Shown here: positions 44,790 to 53,359 of the stretch, in pieces
Layout: each line of letters opens with the position of its first letter
Position numbering within the stretch: position 1 is the stretch's first letter
NCBI GenBank assembly: GCA_014155875.1
Contig: JACEFZ010028301.1
Span: 103,501-167,500, forward strand
Direction: 5' to 3'
DNA: 64,000 bases
Origin: Cepaea nemoralis
Taxonomy: Eukaryota; Mollusca; Gastropoda; Stylommatophora; Helicidae
The notes under the pieces: generated by a model
What the model saw: only the letters and a program-made list of their open reading frames with translations
Databases searched by the model: none
What the model was told of the DNA's origin: nothing
Program-made: the position numbers and the translations under genes

Positions 44790-45510
44790 ATAACGCTAAG
44801 GTTCTATACATCATTTCATATCAAAGAAACAGATAGTGCCTAAATGTGTAATTCAAGTAAATGATGCTATTTTGGGGCAAGTGCAGAAATTCAGATATAT
44901 AGGCATATAGATAACATCAGATGGAAGATGCATTACAGAGATAAAGAACAGAATAGTACAAGCAAAAACTGCATTCTATGAAATGAAGAACATTTTGTGC
45001 AATAATTCCTTGTCCTTGAACGTTAGAAAACGAGTTCTTGCATGTTACATATAACCAATGTTAACCTATGGCTGCAAATCCCGGACAATTAGTAAACAAG
45101 CGAAAAAATCAATGGAAACATCGGAGATGTGGTTTATAGAAGAATGATGAAAATTAATTGGACAGCCAAAATGAGCAATCTGGACATTTTGAAGAAAGCT
45201 GAGTCGCAAAGACAACTTATCACAAACGTCAGAAAGAAGCAGTCATATTTTTTTGTCACATGTTTTTTTTTGAAGACAAAAACTGTTGTGACAAAAAAAA
45301 ATTGTTGTGACAACCGGAAAAAATTGTGGAAAGAGAGATAAAGGAAGACAACGTGAGCAAATTTTTGATAGCCTTGTGTCAAGGCTCGGAAGGGAGTCAG
45401 CACACGAATTGATCCAGGTCGTAGGAGATTGCAAATTGTGGGGGGGGGGGGGGGGGGCAGGATCGTCCACGCCAGCCTCAAGTCAGTAGATGAGATGATG
45501 ATATCATTTT
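44790..45510 (+). pseudogene. LINE RT C-terminal region, decayed
   Basis: Plus-strand pieces in order: VIQVNDAILGQVQKFRYIGI, ITSDGRCITEIKNRIVQAKT then AFYEMKNILCNNSLSLNVRK, YGCKSRTISKQAKKSMETSE and MWFIEE, ending RIVHASLKSVDEMMISF with a gatgatgat tail at 45,490-45,501. The order equals the LINE A C-terminus at 60.1-60.7 kb. Stops, indels and a G run (45,440-45,456) disrupt it. It lies in what would be the intron next to the GPCR exon, on the opposite strand. Confidence 0.8.
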
Positions 45511-45544
45511 AACACTTGTTTCTCACTCAACATAGGCCACCTAC

Positions 45545-45666
45545 CGCTCATGAAGTTGTAGATAAGCGGGTTGACAGCGCTGTTGAAGTAGCACAGCAGG
45601 TGGGCGAACATGAACATGATCGGCACGTAGAAGGAGTCATTCAGCGAGTTCAACGAGTCAAGTTGT
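45545..45666 (-). CDS. Class A GPCR exon, transmembrane helix 7 (partial gene)
   Basis: This 122-bp exon on the minus strand encodes 40 complete codons with one base over on each side: QLDSLNSLNDSFYVPIMFMF then AHLLCYFNSAVNPLIYNFMS. NPLIY is the NPxxY motif closing TM7 of rhodopsin-like receptors, and N-S-A-x-N-P-x-I-Y-N-F-M-S is typical of peptide receptors (orexin-, TRH- or allatotropin-like; not resolved). Splice signals fit: tttgttttcag just before the exon and gcg|gtaggt after it. Reading through the donor meets a stop 13 codons later. Composition is GC-richer than the flanks and codons are undamaged, so the exon looks functional. The other exons are not in this window as far as I can tell. 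The product would be a plasma-membrane receptor coupling to G proteins. Confidence 0.88.
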
Positions 45667-45784
45667 CTGAAAACAAACAAAAAAGAACAATAAGAATATA
45701 CGTTTTGTGTAGAAGCGAAAGCTTAGAGTAGTCTCTAGGCCTCTATCTGTCTTGGATGTGTGATGTTGTTGGACTGGGCATTAT

Positions 45785-45970
45785 TGCCAATAATACAATC
45801 ATCATCATTATGTGTCACGCCAATTAGTGTGGCCGATCATGATTCGAAATATTACATGATCACCAAGATCCCAGATTAGGTCTGTGTAGGTGTCCCGATT
45901 GCATCTAGCGTCTAGCCCACACAGATCTGTACATCTCTTCCTCCTCTTGTTCCTTTCTCACCCAGTTTAC
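45785..45970 (-). pseudogene. LINE A 3' end fragment
   Basis: The minus strand carries cttggtgatcatgtaatatt, then cgaatcatgatcggccac and ggcgtgacacataatgatga, corresponding to S-G-D-R-V-R-W-Q-I-M-T-A-H-A-Y-R-H at the LINE A C-terminus followed by a GAT tail. Upstream basic codons (G-R-x-R) are degraded. It lies beside the GPCR exon. Confidence 0.6.
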
Positions 45971-46079
45971 CATTGTCACATAATGTTCGTGTCTATCAAA
46001 CTGACATAGCATACCCACACATCTGGACTTTCTACAATCTGGAGATGGCATGCAAATAAAGTAGTTAAACAGTTAACCG

Positions 46080-46260
46080 CATATCATTTACAGGACATCG
46101 CAATCAACAACATCAGTGTTTGGTTGTTTGTCATTTTATATGCAGTTTTACGTTGAGCAGTTAGCTATTGCTTTGTGTACCACCGACGCTCATACCATTG
46201 TGAAAATCAACGTAATGCGGTCTACTTCCAGATTGCATGGTAAAGTAGTACAGACTCATT
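46080..46260 (-). mobile_element. SINE A copy, diverged
   Basis: It starts atcatttacaggacatcgca and continues agttttacgttgagcagtta, gctattgctttgtg and cgctcataccattgtgaaaatcaacg. The head is lost beyond 46,230. Confidence 0.6.
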
Positions 46261-46289
46261 TGACACAATTTCAGGTGTATTGGGTATCT

Positions 46290-46430
46290 AGTAAGACCAT
46301 AAAATATAACAGAACTTCAGTGACTACAGTAAAAATTGGAATGATGTGATGCAGTAAATCGCAGCTGAAGCAGGGCATTCTCTAGCATGCTTGCCTCGTC
46401 GGTAGTGGGTTTCTATGTTCACATCAGCTT
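46290..46430. repeat. Duplicated segment, partner at 47,278-47,412
   Basis: About 135 bp starting ccataaaatataacagaact and running through agtgactacagtaaaa, gatgcagtaaatcgcagctg and gcttgcctcgtcggtagtgg recurs at 47,281-47,412 with few differences. The second half is the SINE B-type tRNA-like head, and the first half is flanking sequence. A local duplication of about 1 kb spacing is therefore more likely than two independent insertions. Confidence 0.8.
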
Positions 46431-46433
46431 TGA

Positions 46434-46525
46434 GTTGAAAAGTGAGGCAGTCATCTTTAAACTGTTCTGATGACGTCACCGCGTTCGTCAGCACCATGAT
46501 ATCACATGCTTAACACTAAATGCGA
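46434..46525 (-). mobile_element. Mariner 5' end fragment
   Basis: The phrase aaaagtgaggcagtcatctt, then tgatgacgtcaccgcgttcg and cacatgcttaacact, matches 49,706-49,785, the leading end of the deleted mariner copy. Only this end is present here. Confidence 0.6.
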
Positions 46526-46589
46526 ACCCTCCTGTTTGTGGCCCATTCCGGAATAGACGCTGATGTTTGAAGGAGAAGAAGAAGCTGTT

Positions 46590-46775
46590 GTGGTGGTCAG
46601 TTCCCTTACTCGCCGCCTTTATGTCGCAGACAAAATCGGTCAGTATCTGGTATAATTTTATTTGCCTGGATCGACCCCAGGGCTATATATAGAGCCCCTA
46701 TCGAGACCCCAATCCAGCCACTGCTGGGTTTTGAGCCGGAACTATGTGTGGTTTGCAAACGCACCAACCAATAAG
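46590..46775 (-). mobile_element. SINE B copy
   Basis: It holds gtggtggtcagttcccttac, gccgcctttatgtcgcagac, ggatcgaccccagggc and a tRNA-like right end (ccactgctgggttttgagccgg). It is diverged from the other copies. Confidence 0.5.
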
Positions 46776-47084
46776 GCCTCGCAATTCATCTTTTTTATGA
46801 CACTAGTTTTGTGTATACTTTTGTTTTTTCTTATAGCGGTAATGTTTTTCAGCAGATTTCAATTTAGATTACAAATTGAATTTCTAAAAAAAAAAAAAAA
46901 AACCCACCTGCCAGAAAACAAAAATGTAGCAAGATGCCGAAGCATTGCTGGAATGTTTTAAACAGGGCATTCCACTAGGGAGTTAGGATATTTGGTAGTT
47001 GGACAGGATAGCTGCAAACAGATTGCATTGCTGTATAATAATAACAAAAAAATGTTGCATGTTGTTTGCAAGGCGTGTCCGGAC

Positions 47085-47230
47085 AACCCCCCGCCCCAGG
47101 TGAATATTTTAGACAATGTTACGTTCAGTAGTTTGCCATTGCTTGTCGAACGAGAAGTCGGCATTGAAGTCCAACTTAATGTCCGTGAAGTGACTGAACC
47201 TCCTGCCCCGCAACAGCGCATTGGAAGATT
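47085..47230 (-). mobile_element. SINE A fragment
   Basis: It contains caatgttacgttcagtagtttgccattgcttgtcgaacgag, the SINE A core. The flanks are diverged. Confidence 0.5.
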
Positions 47231-47319
47231 AAGAGTGAAGGCTCTCATTCTGTAGGCTACATTGGCAGCTGAATAATAAGATTATAAAATATAACAGGAC
47301 TTCAGTGACTACAGTAAAA

Positions 47320-47585
47320 TTGGAATGACGTGATGCAGTATCTCGCAGCTGAAGCAACGCATTCTATAGCATAGTTGCCTCGACGGCCGTGGGTTTCTGT
47401 GTTCAAATCAGCATTGAGGTAGGGATTCACCCAATAATCGGGGTAGGGGTGGGGTGAGGGGGTGGGGGGGGGGAGTGGGGTGACGACTCTTAGGTCAACC
47501 CAGCCTAAAATGGGTACCTGGGAGTTTTCTGTAAAATAAAGGCTACCGCATGGTACTGACCACACCGGCCATCATGTGTCAACTG
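47320..47585 (+). mobile_element. SINE B copy with head
   Basis: The head is ctcgcagctgaagcaacgca through gtgggtttctgtgttcaaatcagc (B-box-like gttcaaatc). After a G-rich patch the body reads gtcaacccagcctaaaatgg, gtacctgggagttttctgta and accacaccggccatcatgtg. It ends right before the TA-flanked element at 47,592. Confidence 0.65.
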
Positions 47586-47804
47586 GTGTAATACGGGGTG
47601 TTTGTAAAGACTCACTACGCTTTCTATGTAGAACAAATTTGAAAAATGAAGTACATGATGTCATCAATAAATGTGCTAAGAAATTCATTATAACACGTGT
47701 TGGGAATGTCCACCACGGATTTCAAGGTCAAATACCTTCTGCAACGTATCTGTGGTTGTTTCTTGAATGGTAATTCTGATTGCGTCTTTCAGGTCCTCTA
47801 TTGC

Positions 47805-47885
47805 AGGTCCGCATGGCCGAACGGATAAGGACGGTGTTCTTAAACATCCGGTGTCCTGATGCCGAGGCTAGCGGTTCATCCCGCT
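47805..47885 (+). mobile_element. SINE C tRNA-Leu-like head
   Basis: The sequence gcatggccgaacggataagg, tcttaaacatccggtgtcct and gatgccgaggctagcggttc gives A-box-like tggccgaacgg and B-box-like ggttcatccc. The corresponding body occurs only at 48,488, past GT-rich DNA and SINE D. Heads of the same type are at 33,960, 52,199 (minus) and 62,185. Confidence 0.7.
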
Positions 47886-47889
47886 TCAT

Positions 47890-48310
47890 GTGTTTGGTTG
47901 AGTGGTTGGGGGTGTGTGGGTGGGTGGTGGAGGATATGTAGGTGGGTGAGTGTTGGTAGGTTATGGGATCGGTGGAGGATGTGTGCGTGTGGATGGGGAG
48001 ATGTATGAAGGTGGGGGGATGTGTGGGTGGGTATGGATGGGTGGATGCATGCATGTGTGCCTGGGTTTGTGGGTGGGTGGGTGGGGGATGTGTGTGGGGG
48101 ATGTGTGGTGGGTGGAAGATATTTGTGTGGGGGTGTGTGTGTAGGATGTGTGGGTTGGGGGATGGTTTGGATGGATGGGGACATGTATGTGCCTCTGGGT
48201 ATGTGTGTGGTTTGGTGATAGATGTGTGTGTGTGTGTGTGTGTGTGTGTGGTGGACACGCGGATGGATAAGGGATGGGTGGGTGGGTGGGTGGGGATTTG
48301 TCTCATAACA
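47890..48310. repeat. GT/GGGT-rich low-complexity DNA
   Basis: It consists of irregular gtgggtgg, ggatgtgt and tgtgtg runs. His/Pro/Thr-rich frames on the minus strand and Gly/Val/Cys-rich frames on plus are compositional. It separates the SINE C head from its body. Confidence 0.9.
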
Positions 48311-48389
48311 TGGTAACAGGCATTGTTTATGTTTACAACATTCATTTGACAATGTTTTTTTTCCTATGTGAATGCACTATGCACTGATG

Positions 48390-48487
48390 AACGAAAGATG
48401 AGTGATTGGAAGGGCCGAATGTAAGACGGGCCTGCGTGCCCAATTTGTTACCCTTCGAAAAAAAATTCCTTCGTTCGTTCGTTCCCC
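48390..48487 (+). mobile_element. SINE D copy with (TTCG)n tail
   Basis: It reads agatgagtgattggaagggc, cgaatgtaagacgggcctgc and gtgcccaatttgttaccctt, ending ttcgttcgttcgttc. The same body is at 28,735-28,850 and 52,845-52,960, both on minus. Confidence 0.7.
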
Positions 48488-48702
48488 TACACCCGGACAG
48501 CTGGACTAAAATGTTGACCTGTCGTCCTTGACTTGGGGAAGTTAATTACAAGTACCTCTGAAGTCGGAGTGGGTTCGCCTGATGGCGAGGGACACTGTTA
48601 ATAGGGAAAGCTAACCCACAAGCACAATTCAGTCCATCACTACTATAAAAATAGTGTGTATGGACTACAGTTGAGTTCAAAGCGAGCGAGCGCAAAAAAA
48701 AA
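48488..48702 (+). mobile_element. SINE C body
   Basis: It reads cacccggacagctggactaa, atgttgacctgtcgtccttg, gttaattacaagtacctctg and later gggaaagctaacccacaagc, ending at gagcgagcgc and an A run. It is colinear with 62,265-62,435, where it directly follows the head. Here the head is 600 bp upstream. Confidence 0.75.
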
Positions 48703-49099
48703 AAAAAAAGATCCTCAATTGTGTGAACATTATCTTTGTAAACATTATGTTTGTAAACATTATCTTTGTAAACATGATCTTTTAAGAAACTCCATATAAT
48801 TACGCCAGCAGACGACAGCCATTCGCTGCATATTTCTTCACGATGGACTGTGAAGAACATTAATTGATGAACGTCATATACTTCATTTTTCAAACTTGTT
48901 CTACATAAAAAAGTGTAGGGAGACTTTACAAACACTCTGTACTATGGGGCTGGCACCCTATATCCAATTTGCCTCATGACAGAATAGCTCCTTTAATTGT
49001 TTATTTTAATGTAGCAACAATGGTGGTTCAGAAGAGTGTAGAGAAGTTCAAAGCAATGCATTCTCTTAGTGAATGTAAACATGGAAGCCGCAAAGCACA

Positions 49100-49322
49100 A
49101 TTACACGATTTACTGCCTGGCATATTTCGCGGCATCTCGTCACGTGCATTCTGCAGAGATGTCCCCCATTCGAACAATACCTTAACTATGTGTTTTAATT
49201 GTTTCAGCTCAAGTATTATTCATTTATTCCCTTCATATGATGTATCACATACCTGACGAGATGCAGCTGAAATATGTCAAATCGTGCAATATATTGCCTT
49301 GTGGTTTCTGTGTTTCAATGTT
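49100..49322 (+). repeat. Dispersed repeat R1, copy 5, two-armed
   Basis: The left arm ttactgcctggcatatttcg, then cggcatctcgtcacgtgcat, is followed by tcagctcaagtattattcat and the right arm acctgacgagatgcagctga followed by aatatgtcaaatcgtgcaat. The arms are inverted relative to each other, as in copy 3. Confidence 0.7.
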
Positions 49323-49324
49323 GA

Positions 49325-49800
49325 TACGAGGTGGCTTCAAATTAAAACCTTACATTTTTTTATATTGTTTGTGAATATTATCTGAAAAAGTAAAGAATAA
49401 ATGTATCATTTTTCGATGTAGTCTCCACGGCGTTCAATGCAAGGTCTTCAGCGCCGATAAAATACTTGGATTCCTGTGGAATAAAATTATCTTGGTGGCG
49501 TATGTAACCACTCATGCAACACTTGCTGTACCTCGTCATCGGACCGAACCGTTTTGAAACTTCCTTACTCCACTCATACACTTGCTGCACTGACAGGCAT
49601 GCATCACCATATCGGACCTTTATTCGCCGATGAATCTCTATAGGTTTCACCCATTTCCTGATCAAACAACGGATAACAGAACGCTGCTCTTCTTTTGTGC
49701 ATGTCAAAAGTGAGGCGGTCATATTTGAAATGTCATGATGACATCACCGCGTTCGTCTGCACCGTGATGTCACGTGCTTAACACTCTTGACACCCTTAAC
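49325..49800 (-). mobile_element. Mariner element, internally deleted
   Basis: On the minus strand an ORF (49,722-49,378) encodes a mariner transposase start: TKEEQRSVIRCLIRKWVKPI then EIHRRIKVRYGDACLSVQQV-Y-E-W. After a frameshift it encodes the extreme C-terminus (SDDEVQQVLHEWLHTPPR then CIERRGDYIEK). The catalytic core with the DD34D residues is deleted. The ends run from about 49,325 (gatacgaggtggcttcaaat) to about 49,800, but exact inverted repeats were not resolved. The N-terminal helix-turn-helix is intact, so the peptide could in principle bind element ends without cutting them. It is a non-autonomous derivative. Confidence 0.8.
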
Positions 49801-49924
49801 AACAATATTGACAGGTTACAAGACAATGCCATGGCTATTGTAATTTCTATCACACTTTTAAGGTTTTCATTTGAAGGTCAATCGTAATTTCGTTGGCAAA
49901 GAAGAAATCGGGGGCTAAAGTATT

Positions 49925-50200
49925 GAGAGATCACACATCAAAACCACACGAAGAAGACACATGCAATTTATGGGACATATCAACAGAAGAGGCGAAGCAG
50001 AGAAATTAGTCGTATGTTGCGGGGGATCCAAGAACTAGACAATAGAGACAGAGGAAGACAGAGACAGATGATTGTGGAAAGGTTAAACAACTGCACATCA
50101 AATAAGACTATGAACAACACCAATTTAATCGGAACGTCATACGCATCAAATAATACTATGAGCAGCACCAACGTAATCGGAACATCAGATTGGAGAGTCA
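49925..50200 (+). pseudogene. LINE C-terminal fragment ahead of the 60-bp array
   Basis: The frame reads TRRRHMQFMGHINRRGEAEK-L-V (M-x-F-x-G-H-I-x-R-R block, 49,949-50,010), then R-G-R-Q-R-Q-M-I-V-E-R-L-N after frameshifts. Two tandem 47-bp copies of catcaaataagactatgaac/catcaaataatactatgagc follow (50,097 and 50,144), then DWRVMIADVCSIPGIGKRRI. These are the usual C-terminal elements of a LINE ORF: basic tail, then D-W-R-x-M-I-A-D-V. Confidence 0.7.
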
Positions 50201-50740
50201 TGATCGCCGATGTTTGCTCAATTCCAGGCATTGGTAAAAGAAGAATACTGTAACAGGAACTGACCGCCGATGTTTGCTCAATTCCAGGCATTGGTAAAAG
50301 AAGAATAATGTAACAGGAACTGACCGCCGATGTTTACTCAATTCTAGGCATTGGTAAAAGAAGAATAATGTAATAGGAACTGACCGCCGATGTTTGCTCA
50401 ATTCCAGGCATTGGTAAAAGAAGAATACTGTAACAGGAACTGACCGCCGATGTTTGCTCAATTCCAGGCATTGGTAAAAGAAGAATAATGTAACAGGAAC
50501 TAACCGCCGATGTTTGCTCAATTCCAGGCATTGGTAAAAGAAGAATAATATAACAGGAACTGACCGCCGATGTTTGCTCAATTCCAGGCATTGGTAAAAG
50601 AAGAATAATGTAACAGGAACTGACAGCCGATGTTTGCTCAATTCCAGGCATTGGTAAAAGAAGAATAATATAACAGGAACTGACCGCCGATGTTTGCTCA
50701 ATTCCAGGCATTGGTAAAAGAAGAATAATGTAACAGCAAC
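50201..50740. repeat. 60-bp minisatellite seeded by a LINE 3' end, 9 copies
   Basis: The exactly 60-bp unit is aactgaccgccgatgtttgc, then tcaattccaggcattggtaa and aagaagaataatgtaacagg. The first copy is colinear with the LINE codons for I-A-D-V-C-S-I-P-G-I-G-K-R-R. Copies differ at only a few positions (taatg/tactg, ttgctc/ttactc). Because 60 is a multiple of three, a 20-residue repeat frame stays open on the minus strand for about 220 codons. This is not evidence of a gene. Confidence 0.95.
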
Positions 50741-50881
50741 AGCAATAACGACAGCAACAGCAGCAACAACAACATAGAAAGGAGAATTATACCATATGTG
50801 GTTTAACCAATAAACGTTGTTTGAGTTGCTTAATACAAAATGATTCAATACTGATATAGTCAACATGGAGTGAATGTCAAG

Positions 50882-51069
<188 letters not shown>

Positions 51070-51160
51070 GTGCTCTGCCAACTGTCTCTCGACAATCTCG
51101 TTCCTTGGTGTTCTGGATTGACTACCCTGATGATTGCCCTCCATGCCATCGCCTCAGTCC
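51070..51160 (-). pseudogene. LINE 3' terminal coding fragment
   Basis: The minus strand reads MEGNHQGSQSRTPRNEIVER then QLAEH, and runs directly into ATG triplets. Termination at a GAT/ATG microsatellite is the pattern seen at LINE A 3' ends. The upstream part of the element is missing. Confidence 0.5.
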
Positions 51161-51162
51161 AT

Positions 51163-51734
51163 CCAGCACCACTTCTCTCAATCTGTCTGTGTCTCTTCTC
51201 CCCCCAAAATGCACCTATGTATAAACATATACATTACGTTTCCATTCTCTCATGAATATTTATGTTATCAACACACGCTGATCTATGAATCAGCCAGGTG
51301 CTGTCTCACCTGAGAAGTTAACTGAAATGTGTCTATAAAATGTTTGTTTGTTCTTTAACACTGCATGCCTATGAATTATGGACTCTGCATGCACATATCA
51401 TTATTGAATCTATAGGCCACAGACAACGTGTTTCTTTGGAGAATAACATTTTTGGTTTTAATTGTCCTTTCTTCTTGTTTTATGCTTTATCTGATTCAGT
51501 GCCAAAGGATAAAATATCCAGACATGTGAGCTCCCATTTGGACAGAAGGACGATATATCGCCATACAAGGGTCATCGTGCTAGTTGTGTTGTTTCGAGTA
51601 TCTTCCATAATTTCAATGCCCAGTGAAGTCGCTGTAGTGTTTTACATCTGTTTATATATTGTGTTTGTTTTTTGTGATTGTTTCCTGATTAAGACTTGTC
51701 GCGGCAACGTCCTTTGTGTTCAGTAATTGTGTTT
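51163..51734. other. Unclassified DNA with an unassigned 128-codon frame
   Basis: An open frame at 51,340-51,726 on plus has no motif I recognise. It includes hydrophobic stretches (residues about 95-120) but the codon pattern is not convincing. I see no splice or TE signature. Confidence 0.3.
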
Positions 51735-52198
51735 TATAAACATGATCAAGAGGATAGAGGAGGGGTCGATCCGAAGAGAATGGTTGCGGCCTCTGGAGCG
51801 GTCGCGGCTGGCAAAGATTAATTTCATCTTCGTGCCAGGGCATGCGGGAGTACAAGGAAATGAGCGGGCTGACAAGCTCGCAGGTGAGGCTACTGTGGAG
51901 GGCGGACGCGCCATGGACCAGGCTGACATTCTGAATGCTCTACGAGAAGTAAGACTTTTGCGTGAACCAAGTGATGACTGTGAATCTACAACCATGGCCA
52001 GACTGCGAGAACAGCAAATTAAAAGAGGGGTGGCCAAACAAGAACACTACGCAGGAAGCCAAAGAAGATTGATAAACCAACACAGAACTGGTGTCGTTAG
52101 CCGCTATACGCTGCGGGATTTACTGAGGAGGGGATCCGAGCACTTATGGACTGAATGGTTCGATGTGCACTGAGGATGATCTGTCGACTAACTAACTA
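51735..52198 (+). CDS. RNase H C-terminal fragment of a non-LTR retrotransposon
   Basis: The frame ending at 52,173 is intact for about 145 codons. It contains RLAKINFIFVPGHAGVQGNE then RADKLAGEATVEGG (about residues 27-60 of the frame). The V-P-G-H-x-G-V-x-G-N-E-x-A-D-x-L-A block is the RNase H C-terminal signature with its His and catalytic Asp. The following charged segment and the stop fit the end of an I/Jockey-type ORF2. After the stop, ctaactaactaactaac (52,180-52,198) is a simple-sequence 3' tail. Everything upstream of the RNase H is missing, so this is a 5'-truncated and fairly young insertion. In a full element RNase H removes the RNA strand of the RNA-DNA hybrid. The fragment alone has no known role. 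Confidence 0.82.
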
Positions 52199-52300
52199 AC
52201 TAACTAACCGGTGTAGGGGTTGAACCTGCGACCTTGGCATCAGCACACCGGAAATTTAAGAGCAAACACCCCCACCCATTCGGCCATGCTGACCTCCCAA
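52199..52300 (-). mobile_element. SINE C head
   Basis: On the minus strand: gtcagcatggccgaatgggt, gctcttaaatttccggtgtg, ctgatgccaaggtcgcaggt and tcaacccctacaccgg. The first bases closely resemble the start of a tRNA-Leu gene and the long variable-arm-like segment is kept. It directly abuts the LINE tail. Confidence 0.72.
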
Positions 52301-52844
52301 GATAATGATGACGAGAACAATTGATATATGTCGTTGTTTGTGACTATGCAAATTACTTCATACCGTTTTCGGCGATATAGGAATGTCTACGGTACAAGCG
52401 ACTTTCAGTAATTTAATTCACTTCATATTAGTCCCCGCAGCCCATGTTTTGTTGTTGCTAAAAATAATTTTTAATCCCCCAATTCTGCCAGATCTGACAT
52501 CGTGCTGACTATAATATGTCAAAGAGATATTGTCTCTAGAAAAGATAATCAATAATTGTCTTGTATTTTTTCCTGTTTTTATGTTATTACATTAAAAAGT
52601 ATTATTACGAATCAACAGACGTTTCAGTGTTTCTAGCGAGAAGTTGTCCGACTTCTTCTACTGGCCTAAAACTATCGATCTGTACTTGCGGTCAACAATT
52701 TAGTTTCTGAAAATGGCTTCCGACGGAAAATCTCTCATGTAACTTTGTTGCTAGTGTCCGATTTCCGAAGGATATGAAATATGTCCCAGGGTGTGCATGA
52801 CATCCCAAGACCTCTCTTGCTCTTCAGCAGCTGTAGGATGAGAC
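52301..52844. other. Unclassified AT-rich DNA
   Basis: Nothing recognisable in coding, repeat or regulatory terms. Confidence 0.35.
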
Positions 52845-52960
52845 AGAACGAACAAACACATGAACGAACGAACGAACTTTACTTAGGGTCACAAATTGGG
52901 CACATAGGCCAGTCTTAAATTCGGCCTTTCCAATCACTCTTCTTTCGTACATCAGTCCCG
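52845..52960 (-). mobile_element. SINE D copy with (GAAC)n tail
   Basis: The plus strand reads gaacgaacgaacgaacttta, gggtcacaaattgggcacat, aggccagtcttaaattcggc and tttccaatcactcttctttcg, the exact reverse of the 48,390 copy. Confidence 0.72.
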
Positions 52961-53035
52961 GAGTTGTACCCCTTGTTGATGCAGTTTCCCGGTAAGAGAT
53001 AGGCGTCATTTTCAATTTTAGATTTTTCTAGATGT

Positions 53036-53235
53036 CAGCGTGGCTAAACGATGTAACGCACTTAAACTTTCTCCCCTGACAGCTGGTTTAGTGGGTTCCT
53101 TTCACATGCCGGTTAGTTGGACTTAAATGTTGACGTCTCGTTCAGAAAGTAATGGCAAACTTCTGAAAATTATCTAATAAATCACAATCAGTCAACATGG
53201 GCTGGGGTTGAGTGAAACGTCCAGCGAAGGACGTG
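53036..53235 (+). mobile_element. SINE A copy with tRNA-Leu-like head
   Basis: The head starts gtcagcgtggctaaacgatg and includes agtgggttcctttcac. Core: tcagaaagtaatggcaaact. End: gctggggttgagtgaaacgt and ccagcgaaggacgtgcaa. As at 33,960, the SINE C-type head is joined to the SINE A body. Confidence 0.72.
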
Positions 53236-53350
53236 CAATTTTTGTGTACATTAATGTACTTGTTGGGTACATTAATGTGCTTGTTGTGTACATTAAAGTA
53301 CTTGTTGTGTACATTAATGCAATTTTTGTGTACATTAATGTACTAGTTGG
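53236..53350. repeat. 22-24-bp tandem repeat, 5 copies
   Basis: The unit is close to ttgtgtacattaatgtactt followed by g. It adjoins the SINE A 3' end, so it may be an expanded SINE tail. Each unit includes gtacattaatgtac, a perfect 14-bp palindrome. Confidence 0.85.
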
Positions 53351-53359
53351 AAGATAAAC

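Larger units (their letters stand above)
47592..48941. mobile_element. TA-flanked element with about 85-bp terminal inverted repeats
   Basis: The left end tacggggtgtttgtaaagac, followed by ttctatgtagaacaaatttg and aaaaatgaagtacatgatgt, is mirrored at the right end, where the minus strand reads tacagagtgtttgtaaagtc, then tatgtagaacaagtttga and aaaatgaagtatatgacgtt. Both ends abut TA. The C-R-G-R-G-T-G-T-T-T-style terminus with TA flanks suggests a non-autonomous Tc1/mariner-type element. No transposase remains. The interior carries SINE C (interrupted), SINE D and GT-rich DNA. Confidence 0.72.

Noticed and set aside
47728..48352. His/Pro/Thr-rich frames of 158 and 205 codons
   Set aside because: They lie in GT/GGGT low-complexity DNA and overlap each other in shifted frames.
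50198..50866. A 222-codon minus-strand frame with a 20-residue repeat and a hydrophobic N-terminus
   Set aside because: It is the 60-bp array read in an open frame; the N-terminal part comes from a gca/aca-rich stretch beyond the array and has no family resemblance.
51340..51726. 128-codon plus-strand frame as a host gene
   Set aside because: No motif, codon bias, splice sites or similarity that I recognise; it ends where the RNase H insertion begins.
52199..52300. A genuine tRNA-Leu gene
   Set aside because: The A and B boxes are recognisable, but the anticodon arm is degraded and the same head occurs in other SINE copies with attached bodies.
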